A stretch of DNA of 64,000 nt, taken from Acetobacterium sp965140355 (lineage in GTDB: Bacteria; Bacillota; Clostridia; Eubacteriales; Eubacteriaceae). This document shows, piece by piece, positions 1 through 10,028 of this stretch (the stretch's first letter is position 1; the number at the start of each line of letters is the position of its first letter). Made by a program: the position numbers and the translations under genes. The DNA is taken from the NCBI GenBank assembly GCA_965140355.1, contig OZ223191.1, forward strand, positions 62,001 through 126,000, given 5' to 3'. The notes under the pieces were generated by a model that saw only the letters and a list, made by a program, of their open reading frames with translations, searched no databases and was not told the origin of the DNA.

Positions 1-27
1 AAGCTGAGTTGGGAATAAGCTAAAACA

Positions 28-813
28 ATGGCTATTATTATTGGATTATTAATTATCATTGCAGGAATTTTTTATGCTGTTTATGTTTATCGTAAAAATA
101 CCAATAAAGTACAGGAAATTCAGTTTCAACAAACAACCTGTATTAAAGATGTTTTGGACATTGTTGGCGACCTATCCAGTTTAGATGAAAATTATCGACA
201 TTATAGCGAGGTAAAAGGTCAATTGCATAGTGTTTCAGGTAATGTTGAAGCACCATTTTCACAGCGTCCGGTAGCTTATTATGAAAATGAAGTTTATTCG
301 GTTCATGAAGAAACGCGAACAGAACGTGATGATAAAGGTAACACCCGAACCGTTACTGATAAAGTCGAGACGTCTTTATCCAGTGAAAAAAGCCCGGTGG
401 AAGTTTATTTGTCAGATAGTAGCTCAGACGAAAAAGTTTACATCGATTTGGCTAGTTTTGGTAATGATGTTGATTTAATGCCGGGATGTAATCGGATGGA
501 ATCAAAAGATTCGGATTGGGTGAGAAATAACTTTAATTTCAGTGTAAATCAAAATAGAGGTTCACGTTTTTTAGGTTATCGTTTTTTTGAAGAAATTTTA
601 CCGGAAGACCAACCGATGTATATTTTGGGAGAGATTCACAAACGCGGGAATCGACTTTATGTCGGCCGCTCGGTAGCTGCCAAAAAACCATCACATGTGA
701 CCTATAAATCCGAAGACGAGTTGTTGGATGATATCAAAAAAGAAAAACTCGTTGCCATTGGGATCGGTGTGGCTGGTGTTGTTGTTGGAATTGCGGTCAT
801 GTTTTTATTTTAG
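28..813 (+). CDS. GIDE-domain membrane protein
   Basis: Predicted 261-residue membrane protein of unknown role. One hydrophobic segment lies at residues 2-20 and a second at about 240-260, leaving a charged middle region. The middle part (about 60-220), with SGNVEAPFSQRPVAYYE early and a YILGEIHKRGNRLYV block late, resembles the GIDE/BAM region of MUL1-type proteins; bacterial members lack the RING finger, as here. No enzymatic motif is visible. The ATG at 28 has only a weak upstream Shine-Dalgarno sequence, and a start before the window cannot be excluded. A strong terminator follows within 15 bases. The family assignment is by eye. Confidence 0.7.
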   Translation: MAIIIGLLIIIAGIFYAVYVYRKNTNKVQEIQFQQTTCIKDVLDIVGDLSSLDENYRHYSEVKGQLHSVSGNVEAPFSQRPVAYYENEVYSVHEETRTERDDKGNTRTVTDKVETSLSSEKSPVEVYLSDSSSDEKVYIDLASFGNDVDLMPGCNRMESKDSDWVRNNFNFSVNQNRGSRFLGYRFFEEILPEDQPMYILGEIHKRGNRLYVGRSVAAKKPSHVTYKSEDELLDDIKKEKLVAIGIGVAGVVVGIAVMFLF

Positions 814-825
814 CAGCGAATATAA

Positions 826-864
826 CAAAACCCAACGAGAATTGATTGTTGGGTTTTGTTTTTT
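826..864 (+). terminator. Rho-independent terminator
   Basis: An 11-bp perfect stem (CAAAACCCAAC at 826-836, GTTGGGTTTTG at 848-858) is followed by a T-rich tract. It closes the GIDE-domain gene and, lying between convergent genes, may also serve the minus-strand deacylase gene. Confidence 0.85.
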
Positions 865-887
865 GAAGGAAGTTTTCAATGCAATAT

Positions 888-1367
888 TTAGTTTTGAGGT
901 TGCCAATTTTTACAGACATCCAACCACATAACACTATTGGAGTATTTTTCTAATTCTTCAACAGTTAATTCAATGGCACTGTTGCTACTGCCACAGGCAG
1001 GGAAAACGGTCTTGAAGCGCTTGAGCGAATGATCCAGATAAACGCTCACATCATCATTAACGGCAAAAGGGCAGACACCGCCAACCCCATGTCCAACAAG
1101 ACGATCAACCTCATCAGCGGCAAGCATCTTAGCTTTTGCGTTAAAATGCGATTTAAATTTGGCATTGTCAATTTTGGCATCGCCAGCGGTTACGATTAAG
1201 ATACATTGATCACCCAATTTAAACGATAACGTTTTGGCGATCCTTTCGGGTTCACAGCCTAATGCTTGAGCGGCCAGTTCAACCGTTGCCGAAGATGTTT
1301 CGAATTCCTGAATTTGCGAATCAATATTCAATTGTTTAAAATAAGCTCGAACTTTTTCAATTGCCAT
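888..1367 (-). CDS. YbaK/EbsC-family aminoacyl-tRNA deacylase
   Basis: This 159-residue protein has the length and pattern of the YbaK/prolyl-tRNA-editing fold. RIAKTLSFK near residue 45 contains the conserved lysine, HGVGGVCPFAV sits in the middle (about 95-105), and FPACGSSNSAIELT follows at about 125-138. Family members hydrolyse mischarged tRNA (for example Cys-tRNA-Pro) in trans and so protect translation fidelity. The ATG at 1367 has an AGGAG-like site upstream. It is monocistronic and convergent with the gene before it. Which tRNA is edited cannot be read from the sequence. Confidence 0.85.
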   Translation of the reverse strand: MAIEKVRAYFKQLNIDSQIQEFETSSATVELAAQALGCEPERIAKTLSFKLGDQCILIVTAGDAKIDNAKFKSHFNAKAKMLAADEVDRLVGHGVGGVCPFAVNDDVSVYLDHSLKRFKTVFPACGSSNSAIELTVEELEKYSNSVMWLDVCKNWQPQN

Positions 1368-1795
1368 GTTTTTATGCTCCTATTCTTCTGAAAATCAGTG
1401 GTGAAATTGGTGTTTGTCCAATTTTAACATGAAGAAGAATTTTGATCAAATGACAAATAAAAAAACAATGTACCTCGGATCGACACATTGCTTTTTTATA
1501 TTAGGAATGAAAAGAAAAAGGGGAGAGATGTTTATCTCTTGATTAATATACTAAGTCTAAAACCTTTAGTGAAGCTTGAAATTCAGTTAGGTTTAAGAAA
1601 AATTCTAAAGGTGATTTAAACCTAACTTATTATAATAGTTGATAATAAGTTGTTTTAAGGATATAATTAAAAAAATTGAAGGTAATGAAATTAAGGACCT
1701 TAGTATAATTCCAATTCTCCCAAAATGGATTCAAAGGTAAATCGTTTGCGAATAAGCGATCGATCAAAAAAATAAAATCTGAAAGAGGTATATGA
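1368..1795. other. Intergenic leader with two strong inverted repeats
   Basis: No gene is seen here. Two hairpins lie back to back in the leader of the subtilase gene: an 11-bp perfect stem (GTTAGGTTTAA at 1586-1596, TTAAACCTAAC at 1616-1626) and a 10-bp perfect stem (1624-1633 with 1642-1651). They overlap by three bases, so only one can form fully at a time. Neither is followed by a T run. A weaker stem (CAATGT/ACATTG, about 1466-1490) is followed by T6. The subtilase ribosome binding site is GAAAGAGG at 1781-1788. Confidence 0.55.
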
Positions 1796-3787
1796 ATGAA
1801 ATTCAAACGAATACTTGTTTTTCTCCTGACATTGGCACTCATTGGAAGTTCATGCCCCCTAGGTGTTTTGGCAGAAAATCAATCGATGGTGATTCAAAGT
1901 CTGGATCAAGTGGCCGAACTGGAAAATAGCTCATCCGTTGATGATCAAATCATTGTTATTTATAAAGATCAGGCCAATATTGGAAATCTGTCTTTAACGG
2001 CTCAGGAAATTAAAGGTGGCGAAACCTTAACGGATCAGGTGGACATTATTCAAGTAACTGACGCTGCGAATGTCGATGATATGGTCACGGAACTTTCGGC
2101 TAATCCGAATGTCTTAGTGGCCGAAAAAAATAGCTATATCCAAACGTCAGCGCTTCCAAACGACCCGGAATTATCGTCGGAATGGCAGTTTGAACGGATT
2201 GGTGCGGATAAAACCTGGAATGCCGTAGATAACCCGCAAACCGTTGTGGTTGCGGTGATTGATACGGGTGTAAATACCGAGCACCCTGATCTGGACGGAA
2301 ATCTTGTGACGGGATATGATTTTGTTAACGGAACCACTAATATGGTTGATTTAGCCGGGCATGGAACGATGGTTAGCGGTTGTATTGCCGCTGTTGCCAA
2401 TAATAGTATTGGGATTGCCGGGGTCACCGGAACTGCCAATATCAAAGTTGCACCATACCGGGTTGGCGGGTTAGTTGATAACGATAAAAATTTAGATGTC
2501 GGCTATATTTGTGCCGCTTTGTATGCAGCAGCAGAGCGACCTGAAGTAAGAGTCATTAATATGAGTTTTGGCGGATACATGGTTTCATCAGCTTTGCGAA
2601 CGGCGATCGAAAATGCGGCCAGCGCTGGAAAAGTTTTGGTGGCAGCAGCGGGAAATGAAGGTGCAAACGCGGATTATAGTGGGGAGCTAGCAGTTCCGGC
2701 ATCGTATAATAATGTTATTTCAGTAGGGGCAACAGACAATACCAATAAAGTGGCATATTTTTCGCAACACAATAGTTTGGTTGATTTATGTGCACCAGGT
2801 CAAAAAATTTATACGACGAACCATGATGGTGGATATGAAGCGGTATCGGGGACGTCTTTTGCCAGTCCAATTACGGCGGGGGCTTGTGCGGTATTGATTG
2901 CAGCGGATCCCACCCTTGACAGCATGATAGTAGAAAATAAATTAGAAGCGACGGCATTGGATTTTGGAACCACGGGAAGAGATGATTATTATGGTTATGG
3001 GATGATTCAATTGGATGCCGCGCTGGCGACGGTGACACCAACTGTTCCACTAACAATTAACAGTTTTACCGTCGATAAGCCGACGGATCAATCGGTCGGA
3101 ACCCTTCTTACTTTGGATGCAGTGGCCAGTGGTGGAACGGGCGATTATCGGTATGGTTTTTATTATGATTTAAATGGCGAGACCACTACCATTCAAGATT
3201 ACAGCTCGGCTAGTAGTGCCTCTTTTACGCCGTTAACCCCAGGAATTTATACTTTGTCAGTTGAAGTGATTGATGAAAGTAATAATCTTGTAAAAAAATC
3301 GATCGTTAATTATGTCGTAAAAGAAGTTACCGCATCCATTAACTACCGTACTCATGTACAAAATGAAGGCTGGCAAAATGTTGTGGCAGATGGAACAGTC
3401 AGTGGAACAGTCGGCCAGTCACTGCGACTGGAAGCGATTGAAATAAATACGGATGCTCCCGCATATGATTTGGGTGTCAAGTATAAAACACATGTACAAA
3501 ATATTGGATGGCAGGATGATGTCGTTAATGGTGCCTTAAGTGGGACATCGGGGCAGTCGCTCCGTCTTGAAGCCATCAAAATTGAATTGACTGGTGAAGA
3601 TGCCAAGTTATTTGATGTTTATTATCAAGTTCATGCCCAAAATGTTGGCTGGATGGGATGGACTAAAAATGGAGACCCTTCTGGGACAGCCGGTTTTGGT
3701 TATCGATTGGAAGGCATCAGGATTCAAATTCTACCGAAAGGCAGTCAAGCGCCAGGTTCAATTGAAAATGCTTATTTAGAAAATTAA
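1796..3787 (+). CDS. Secreted subtilisin-like serine protease with three ChW repeats
   Basis: Secreted S8 peptidase of 663 residues. A signal peptide (about 1-26, cleaved near VLA-EN) is followed by an I9-like propeptide (about 50-118) and the catalytic domain. The triad is Asp156 in VIDTGVN, His189 in GHGTMVSG and Ser354 in SGTSFASP. A linker/Ig-like segment (about 415-510) leads to three C-terminal ChW repeats, each with a HVQN/HAQN-x-GW core, a central SGT and a RLEA/RLEG end. ChW repeats are typical of Clostridium surface proteins and probably bind wall or substrate. The CHAP protein at 17.9-19.4 kb carries the same tail. The ATG at 1796 follows GAAAGAGG with good spacing. Likely role: extracellular proteolysis. 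Confidence 0.93.
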   Translation: MKFKRILVFLLTLALIGSSCPLGVLAENQSMVIQSLDQVAELENSSSVDDQIIVIYKDQANIGNLSLTAQEIKGGETLTDQVDIIQVTDAANVDDMVTELSANPNVLVAEKNSYIQTSALPNDPELSSEWQFERIGADKTWNAVDNPQTVVVAVIDTGVNTEHPDLDGNLVTGYDFVNGTTNMVDLAGHGTMVSGCIAAVANNSIGIAGVTGTANIKVAPYRVGGLVDNDKNLDVGYICAALYAAAERPEVRVINMSFGGYMVSSALRTAIENAASAGKVLVAAAGNEGANADYSGELAVPASYNNVISVGATDNTNKVAYFSQHNSLVDLCAPGQKIYTTNHDGGYEAVSGTSFASPITAGACAVLIAADPTLDSMIVENKLEATALDFGTTGRDDYYGYGMIQLDAALATVTPTVPLTINSFTVDKPTDQSVGTLLTLDAVASGGTGDYRYGFYYDLNGETTTIQDYSSASSASFTPLTPGIYTLSVEVIDESNNLVKKSIVNYVVKEVTASINYRTHVQNEGWQNVVADGTVSGTVGQSLRLEAIEINTDAPAYDLGVKYKTHVQNIGWQDDVVNGALSGTSGQSLRLEAIKIELTGEDAKLFDVYYQVHAQNVGWMGWTKNGDPSGTAGFGYRLEGIRIQILPKGSQAPGSIENAYLEN

Positions 3788-3831
3788 TGAAACGTAAATA
3801 ATGATAAAAATGATTAATAAATTTAAGCAGT

Positions 3832-3862
3832 ATCCCCTTTGATCATCAAAGGGGATTTTTTT
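3832..3862 (+). terminator. Rho-independent terminator of the subtilase gene
   Basis: An ATCCCCTTTGAT stem pairs with ATCAAAGGGGAT around a minimal loop and is followed by seven Ts, 45 bases after the stop codon. Confidence 0.9.
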
Positions 3863-4018
3863 GTACTTGTAATGACGAGGGCGCTTTATTTGGAATCGCT
3901 ACGAGTTATTTATTAAAAATACATTTAATTATAATTATGAAGGGTATATAATAGGCGTTAAAGAAGCCTTGAAAATGTAATTTTGATAATTCGTGCTAAA
4001 AGAATAATGGAGGCAGCG

Positions 4019-6560
4019 ATGGGTAAATCAAATGCAAAAAGTCTGACTTTAATGCGTGTTAAAATAATAGTATTGATTCTTTTTTTAGTGGGGATAATAT
4101 GCATTTTTTATGTGATTGCTGCTGCTCAGGTTAAGAGTTCAAATACCGATTCGCGAGAAAATATTTTAATTATCCATTCTTACAATCAGGGATTTTCTTG
4201 GACAGATGAACTGCATCGTGGGATTATAGAACAGCTTCCAGATAGTCAATATAATATTTATACAGAATATTTGGACGCATATCGCGAAAATCCGCTGAAT
4301 CAAAATAAAATTGAAACCATTAAGAGTTATGCAACGAAGAACATCGATTATATTGTCGTGACTGATAATACGGCTTTTGATCTTATTTTAACGCTGAAAA
4401 AGGATTTTTTTCCGAATCCACCGGTGTTATTTGCCGGAGTAAACGGTGGAATACCTCCGAATATGGTGTTTGATGATGTCAAAGGAATTCTTCAAAACAT
4501 TGACTATCGAGAGTTTTTATTGTGGTTAAATACCACAATGCCGCAAATTAAAGATCTGTTGGTTTGCGGAGCGGATACTGCAACAACAAAGGGGACCTAT
4601 GCCCAGATTATCAAAGCGTATGAAGATTTAAACCCCATGAATCTTAACTTTACAATCCATTTAGTCACAATTGACGATTATTCTGAACAAACGAATGAGA
4701 TAAAAGCGTATGATAAAAACGTGACAGCGCTTTATTCAGCAGGCTCTTTTGGGGTGCTGAACCATTGACCAATATACGGATATGTTATCCTCCAATACAA
4801 ATATGCCAACATTTTATGGGGTCTCAACATCAATTACGAATCAGGTTATTGGCGGTTTTGTGATCTCACCGCATCAACATGGAGCGATCCTGGGTAAGGA
4901 AATACTTGAACTTTCGGCGGGTCGTGACATCACCACATTGTCGATAATCGAAAAACCGGTTGAAGCGCGAATCTTTAATTATTATGGGATGAAAGCGTTT
5001 AATATTTCAGTGTCCGATTTACCACCAAATAGTAAGATTATTAATAATCCTAAAAACAATTATACGCTGACACATAATCAGGTTATCCTTATTATAACCA
5101 TGATTTTATTATTGATGGTGATCATATCGGGGTTATTAATCATTATAAAAATTCGCAGAAAAGCGAATTTATCTTTATCAAAAGCAAATGATGATTTATA
5201 TAAAAATAAAATTGAGCTTGAAGAAAAAGGAACAAAACTAATTGAAAGTCAGATCGCGTTGACAAAAAATTACGACTTGCTAGTAGCAGCTAACGAAAAA
5301 ATATCTAACTTGGTGAATTATAATCAGGTCATAGGTATTTATACAGAAATACGATTTATTGACCTGCTAAAAACGAATTTTGCGCCAGATAAAGAGATTA
5401 CATTTTTTAATATTACGATTACAAATTTAAATGAATTAACTTACAGTCATGGAAAAGAAATTTATGAAGCAATTCTTAAACGGATTGCTGACTTTTTAAA
5501 TAGGCTTATTGCAGAAAACGATTTAATTGGCTTAGCTGGAAATAATGATTTTTTAATTGCCACAGAAGGCATTTATGAAGTGGACTCCGACCTGGTTAAG
5601 GAAATTATACGATTCTTTGAACGCCCATTTGTTTTAAATTTGATTACGGTGATAATAAAATACAAAATTGGAATCGCTTATCATCCGTTGCAATCGAGTT
5701 CATATACAGAATTGTTGTATCATAGTCGATTGGCGATTATGCCAGAGATTAATAATGAGCTCTCGAATGTGGCCGTTTTTAAACACACAACAATCGAAAA
5801 AATCATACACGAAAACTGTATTAGAACAGAAATTGAAACGGCAATGGAAGAACAAGCGCTGATGCTTTATTATCAACCCAAATATGGAATAGATGGGGTT
5901 ACAATGGTTGGTTTGGAGGCTTTAATTCGCTGGAATTACAAAGATGGGACAATCAAAACGCCTGCCTATTTTATCGATGTCGCGGAGCAGTCAGGTCAAA
6001 TTATCAATATCGGTTTTTATGTGATTGAACAAGTTTGTGAAACAATCATCAAGTATGATTTGATAACCAGAAAAATTCCTGTTGCGATCAATCTATCGGG
6101 TCAGCATTTTGCCAGCAAAGATATTTTGTATAAATTAAAAGACGTCATCGAGCGCTATCGAATACCGCAAATTTTATTAGAAATCGAAATTACTGAAACC
6201 GCTTTGATTGCTAATAAAGAAATTGGTGCTGCAATTTTGACTGAATTAAGAAATTTTGGATTTACTATCACACTTGATGATTTTGGAACGGGTTATTCGT
6301 CGATTAGTTATATCAAGTGTTTGCCAATTGATAAGATCAAAATTGATCAGTCATTTACGCGGCGACTGGATGATTTAAAGTCACGCAACTTGTTAAAAGG
6401 AATTATCAAAATGGCCCATGAGCTGTCTTTTGAAGTCACTGTTGAAGGCGTGGAAACCGAAGCACAATATGAAATCATTAAAACCTTTAAACCGGATGAA
6501 CTTCAGGGCTATTTATTTAAGCGGCCGTGTCCAATCGAAGAATTATTTGAGAAGAACTAA
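4019..6560 (+). pseudogene. Frameshifted ABC-SBP-like sensor / degenerate GGDEF / EAL protein
   Basis: One gene read in two frames. The first part (start ATG 4019 after GGAGG at 4009-4013) encodes an N-terminal anchor and a periplasmic ABC-substrate-binding-like sensor. It hits a stop at 4766-4768. The other frame opens at 4761 and encodes the rest of the sensor, a second membrane segment, a degenerate GGDEF domain (AGNNDF where GGDEF is expected) and a full EAL domain. The EAL domain keeps GLEALIRW, INLSG, EITET, DDFGTGYSS and EGVET, so it looks competent to hydrolyse cyclic di-GMP. Removing one A at 4760/4761 gives GVL-TIDQYTDML and restores one protein of about 847 residues. A base-calling error or a recent mutation explains it equally well. 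Confidence 0.85.
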
Positions 6561-6629
6561 GGGAAACTAATCCTAATTCAGAGAACTGTCATGATGATTT
6601 TAAAATTTAAGTAATAGGGAGAGAAGGCA

Positions 6630-8429
6630 ATGATTAAAAAACTTTTAGAAAAACTTAGTCAATTGGTGGAAGCTTTGTCGCGGTATCCGCTAACCGTTAT
6701 TTTCTTAGTAGCGGCGGCAATTATTAATGCGATGTCGATCAATCAGAATGTAGACTATTCAAAATGGTTATTAACTTTTTTGATGGGAGGATTTTTGGGG
6801 ATGACGCTTCAGGTTTTTTGGGAGCGTTTTTTTAATACCCGATTATCCTGGTTTTTGACGATGGGAATGGCATTGATTCTGACGTTAGGTTACTTTCTTT
6901 TGATCGAAAATAAGACGACTATCGGAGTGGAAATTGAGGTACGCACGGGGGTGATTTTGCTAATCTTATTGGTAGCTTATATTTGGGTGCCTGTGATCAA
7001 AAGCGAGCTCACTTTCAATGAAAGCTTTATGGCTTCGTTTAAAGCGTTTTTTATGACAGCACTTTTTGCAGGCGTACTTTTTTTAGGATGTGTAGTGATT
7101 ATTACCGCGATCGATCAGCTTCTTTGGGCGGTTTCAGATAAGGCATTTATACATACTCTTAATGTGATCGGTTTTCTGTTTGCACCCGTTTATTTTTTAT
7201 CGCTGGGGCCTGTTTATCCGGGAGCTTCGGACAAAAACCGATCGTCAGAAAAATTGAAGCATAACCGAAAAAAGTTAGAAAATGCTTGTTCATGTCCTAA
7301 ATTTCTAGAGATTCTTATTTCTTATATTTTGATTCCTTTAATTTTTATGTATACAGTCATTTTGATTGTTTATATTATCAAAAATATCACTGGAAGTTTT
7401 TGGACCGATAATTTGTTGGAACCGATGTTGATAGGATTTGCCGTAACAGTTATTTTAATTTATATTCTGGCCAGTAATTTCGAAAACAAATTTGCAGTTT
7501 GGTTTAGAAAAGTTTTTCCCAAGCTGTTAATACCGATTGTTTTGTTTCAAATTGCGGCATCCGTTTTAAAAATTCAGGATACCGGAATCACGTATAGCCG
7601 TTATTATGTAATTATTTTTGGCATTTTTGCGGCAATTTCTGGAGTTGTTATGAGTGTTAATGGGGTCCGTAAAAACGGAATTATTGCGGCAGTGCTGATT
7701 GGCATTTTGCTGTTTTCCTTAATCCCACCGGTGGATGCATTTACGATCAGTCGAACGAATCAGATTGATCGATTAACGAATGTTCTTGGGCGCAATGGAA
7801 TGTTACAAACCGGGGATGTTGTAGTAGCAAATACATCGTTATCTGAAACGGACCAGAAAATTATTGCCGATACGGTAGATTATCTGGTTATGATGGAGTA
7901 TTCAAAAAATATCCCTTATTTGGGTGAGCAATTTGATATGTATAATGATTTTTATAATACCTTTGGATTTTATTATGATGAGAAGAGTAATAGTTTAAAG
8001 GATTCGGTTTTTCTGAATTTGGATAGACAAGAACCGATTGACATTTCCAATTATGATACACTCATTGAGATCGATTTTTATGAACAGGATCAAAAGGTCG
8101 AGTCAGATATTAGCTATTTTAAGATAAATGGAAAAAAATACGCACTTTCCTGGGATAAAACCGCTGACTTTAAAATCCTAAAATTAACTGATGAAATAAA
8201 TCAGGATCTGATTCAGATCAATATGAAAGAAGTATTTGATTATTATAATACTGTTACAATTGAAAATAGTCAGTTAGATCAAACTGCTTTAACCGCTAAT
8301 GAGGCGACATTTATTAAAGAGAACAACGAAGTGGCGATTGCTTTAGTGGCAAAAAATTTAAATATTGAAAAGTCAGCTCAGGGCAATGGAGGTAATGGTA
8401 GCTTTTATGTTTTAATCAAAATTCGCTAA
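6630..8429 (+). CDS. DUF4153-type polytopic membrane protein
   Basis: A 599-residue protein whose first ~390 residues form about eleven hydrophobic helices, followed by a soluble tail (about 400-599) rich in Asp, Asn and Tyr. The pattern, including SRYYVIIFGIFAAISGVVMSV near residues 325-345, resembles DUF4153 membrane proteins. Function is unknown; no transporter or enzyme signature is visible. It starts at an ATG after GGGAGAGAAGG, 69 bases behind the EAL gene and on the same strand, so cotranscription is possible. Family call by eye. Confidence 0.65.
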   Translation: MIKKLLEKLSQLVEALSRYPLTVIFLVAAAIINAMSINQNVDYSKWLLTFLMGGFLGMTLQVFWERFFNTRLSWFLTMGMALILTLGYFLLIENKTTIGVEIEVRTGVILLILLVAYIWVPVIKSELTFNESFMASFKAFFMTALFAGVLFLGCVVIITAIDQLLWAVSDKAFIHTLNVIGFLFAPVYFLSLGPVYPGASDKNRSSEKLKHNRKKLENACSCPKFLEILISYILIPLIFMYTVILIVYIIKNITGSFWTDNLLEPMLIGFAVTVILIYILASNFENKFAVWFRKVFPKLLIPIVLFQIAASVLKIQDTGITYSRYYVIIFGIFAAISGVVMSVNGVRKNGIIAAVLIGILLFSLIPPVDAFTISRTNQIDRLTNVLGRNGMLQTGDVVVANTSLSETDQKIIADTVDYLVMMEYSKNIPYLGEQFDMYNDFYNTFGFYYDEKSNSLKDSVFLNLDRQEPIDISNYDTLIEIDFYEQDQKVESDISYFKINGKKYALSWDKTADFKILKLTDEINQDLIQINMKEVFDYYNTVTIENSQLDQTALTANEATFIKENNEVAIALVAKNLNIEKSAQGNGGNGSFYVLIKIR

Positions 8430-8606
8430 TGTCGATAATTTTCAGGTATATAGCCTAATCAGATTGGTGCGAATTGCTTCAATTAAATAGATTGCGAAGA
8501 CGAAACGCACAGAGATATGCAAGTATCCAAAGCCTGGAAAAAGGGCGAATAGCATATTAACTACGTATAATAAAAATCTGAATAAAGTAAAGTATTGGAT
8601 ATATAC

Positions 8607-8634
8607 TAACATTTTACGATATCGTAAAATGTTA
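8607..8634. promoter_or_regulatory. 28-bp perfect palindrome, probable operator
   Basis: A perfect palindrome with half-site TAACATTTTACGAT, centred between 8620 and 8621. Its centre lies about 70 bp upstream of the predicted transcription start of the methyltransferase operon, where class I activators bind. No neighbouring regulator has a matching site at its own promoter, so the cognate protein is unknown. Confidence 0.75.
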
Positions 8635-8654
8635 AATACATTTAAAAAAAGTAA

Positions 8655-8683
8655 TTGACGCTCCTTTGCAATAATGCTATACT
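8655..8683 (+). promoter_or_regulatory. Sigma-A promoter of the methyltransferase operon
   Basis: TTGACG at 8655-8660 and TATACT at 8678-8683 are separated by exactly 17 bp. Transcription would start near 8690 and give a ~370-nt leader before the first large gene at 9058. No B12-riboswitch box was seen in the leader. Confidence 0.75.
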
Positions 8684-8923
8684 ATACCCGTACAAGATAT
8701 CTTTAGATAGGGCGATGAAAATGTATAGCAAAATTCAAAAGATATTTTGATGTAATATACTTTTAATGTGAGTAACAGGATTATTGGTATAACTATATCA
8801 AATAAAAATGATTTAATAGAGTTTTTATTTATTTAAAATCTTTTTATTGCTTAGGAGGATATCGATAATTTTATTAAGTTATTATCTTTGCAAATGATGG
8901 AAACGTTTTATCAAGGAGATAAA

Positions 8924-8983
8924 ATGATTATTTTTAATTATATTAATACAATTTTATTTTGCTATGAAATTATAAAAAAGTAG
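8924..8983 (+). CDS. Possible 19-codon leader peptide
   Basis: A short reading frame in the methyltransferase leader begins at ATG 8924 behind a near-perfect ribosome binding site (AAGGAGATAAA) and stops at TAG 8981-8983. The predicted 19-residue peptide is hydrophobic with a basic end. The frame is open upstream to ATG 8894, which has no comparable site. There is no homology to lean on; it could be a leader peptide coupling translation to expression, or chance. Confidence 0.35.
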   Translation: MIIFNYINTILFCYEIIKK

Positions 8984-9057
8984 TAATTTCGTAAAAAATA
9001 TGAGCAGTGCAAAGTCAGTTTACAACTGATCAAATAAAATTTACCTGGAGGTAAAAA

Positions 9058-9861
9058 ATGATAATTATTGGAGAAAAAATTAACGGTGCAATTCCCTCGA
9101 CTGCAAAAGCAATTGCAGCTAAAGATGGCGAATTCATCAAAAATTTGGCCAAGATTCAAACGGAAGCTGGTGTTGATTATATTGATGTCTGTGCCTCAGT
9201 TGATGATGACATCGAACTGGAAACAATGAAATGGTTAATCGATCTGGTTCAGGAAGTTACGGATACCCCGATTGCCGTGGATAGCCCTAATGTGTACACT
9301 TGTATTGAAGCAATGAAGTACTGTAACAAACCAGGTTTGTTTAATTCTGTTTCACTTGAAGGCGATAAGGTTGATGCGGCCTTTAAAGTGATTGCTGATA
9401 CAAAATGGGAATGTGTGGCACTGCTTAACAGCGACAAAGGCATTCCTAAAACGGCTAAAGACCGTCTTGATGTATTTGCCGATCTAATGGCAAAAGTGAA
9501 TGAATACGGCATCGCTCCTTCCCGCATGCACATTGATCCCCTGGTTGAAATGCTTTGTACCTCGGAAGACGGCATTGCAATGGTTGTCGAAGTTATTAAA
9601 AGCATTAAAGAACAATACCCGACCATTCATGTCACCGGCGCAGTCAGCAATATTTCGTTTAATTTGCCAGCACGAAAAATGGTAAACATGGGCTTTACTG
9701 TTCTGGCTATGAATGCTGGTTTGGACAGCGCGATTCTTGACCCGACAAATGGTGATTTAATGGGTATCATCTTCGCAACTGAAGCGTTGCTTGGAGAAGA
9801 TGACTTCTGTATGGAATATATCGGCGCATATCGCGAAGGGATTTTTGGTCAAAAAAAATAA
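9058..9861 (+). CDS. Methyltetrahydrofolate:corrinoid methyltransferase (MT-II)
   Basis: A 267-residue cytoplasmic TIM-barrel protein of the pterin-binding (DHPS-like) methyltransferase family, the length of MtvA/MtgA/AcsE. Family hallmarks include GEKINGAIPS at the N terminus, the DYIDVCAS strand, IAVDSPN near residue 80 and GAVSNISFNLPARK at about 197-210. These enzymes transfer the methyl group between a corrinoid protein and tetrahydrofolate, feeding the Wood-Ljungdahl methyl branch. It is the first gene of a set with a corrinoid protein and a UroD-type methyltransferase, matching an O- or N-demethylase layout. The start follows CTGGAGGT. Confidence 0.92.
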   Translation: MIIIGEKINGAIPSTAKAIAAKDGEFIKNLAKIQTEAGVDYIDVCASVDDDIELETMKWLIDLVQEVTDTPIAVDSPNVYTCIEAMKYCNKPGLFNSVSLEGDKVDAAFKVIADTKWECVALLNSDKGIPKTAKDRLDVFADLMAKVNEYGIAPSRMHIDPLVEMLCTSEDGIAMVVEVIKSIKEQYPTIHVTGAVSNISFNLPARKMVNMGFTVLAMNAGLDSAILDPTNGDLMGIIFATEALLGEDDFCMEYIGAYREGIFGQKK

Positions 9862-10028
9862 GTCCCGATGCTATATCAGAAGAAACAAAAATATCAATAG
9901 GCAAAATATTTTCAACGGGTACACACAAACCCGATTGATGATGGTAATTTGCTCAATTAATAAGCCTTTTTAACAGTCTAACAGATTGTTAAATCATAAA
10001 ATTTAATAAATTGAATTGGAGAAAAGAC

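Noticed and set aside
1460..1500. CAATGT/ACATTG stem with T6 as a terminator
   Set aside because: Only six base pairs with a long loop, and no plus-strand gene ends just upstream; kept only as part of the intergenic note.
8690..9057. Cobalamin riboswitch in the methyltransferase leader
   Set aside because: No B12-box-like sequence or the usual long core could be found by eye.
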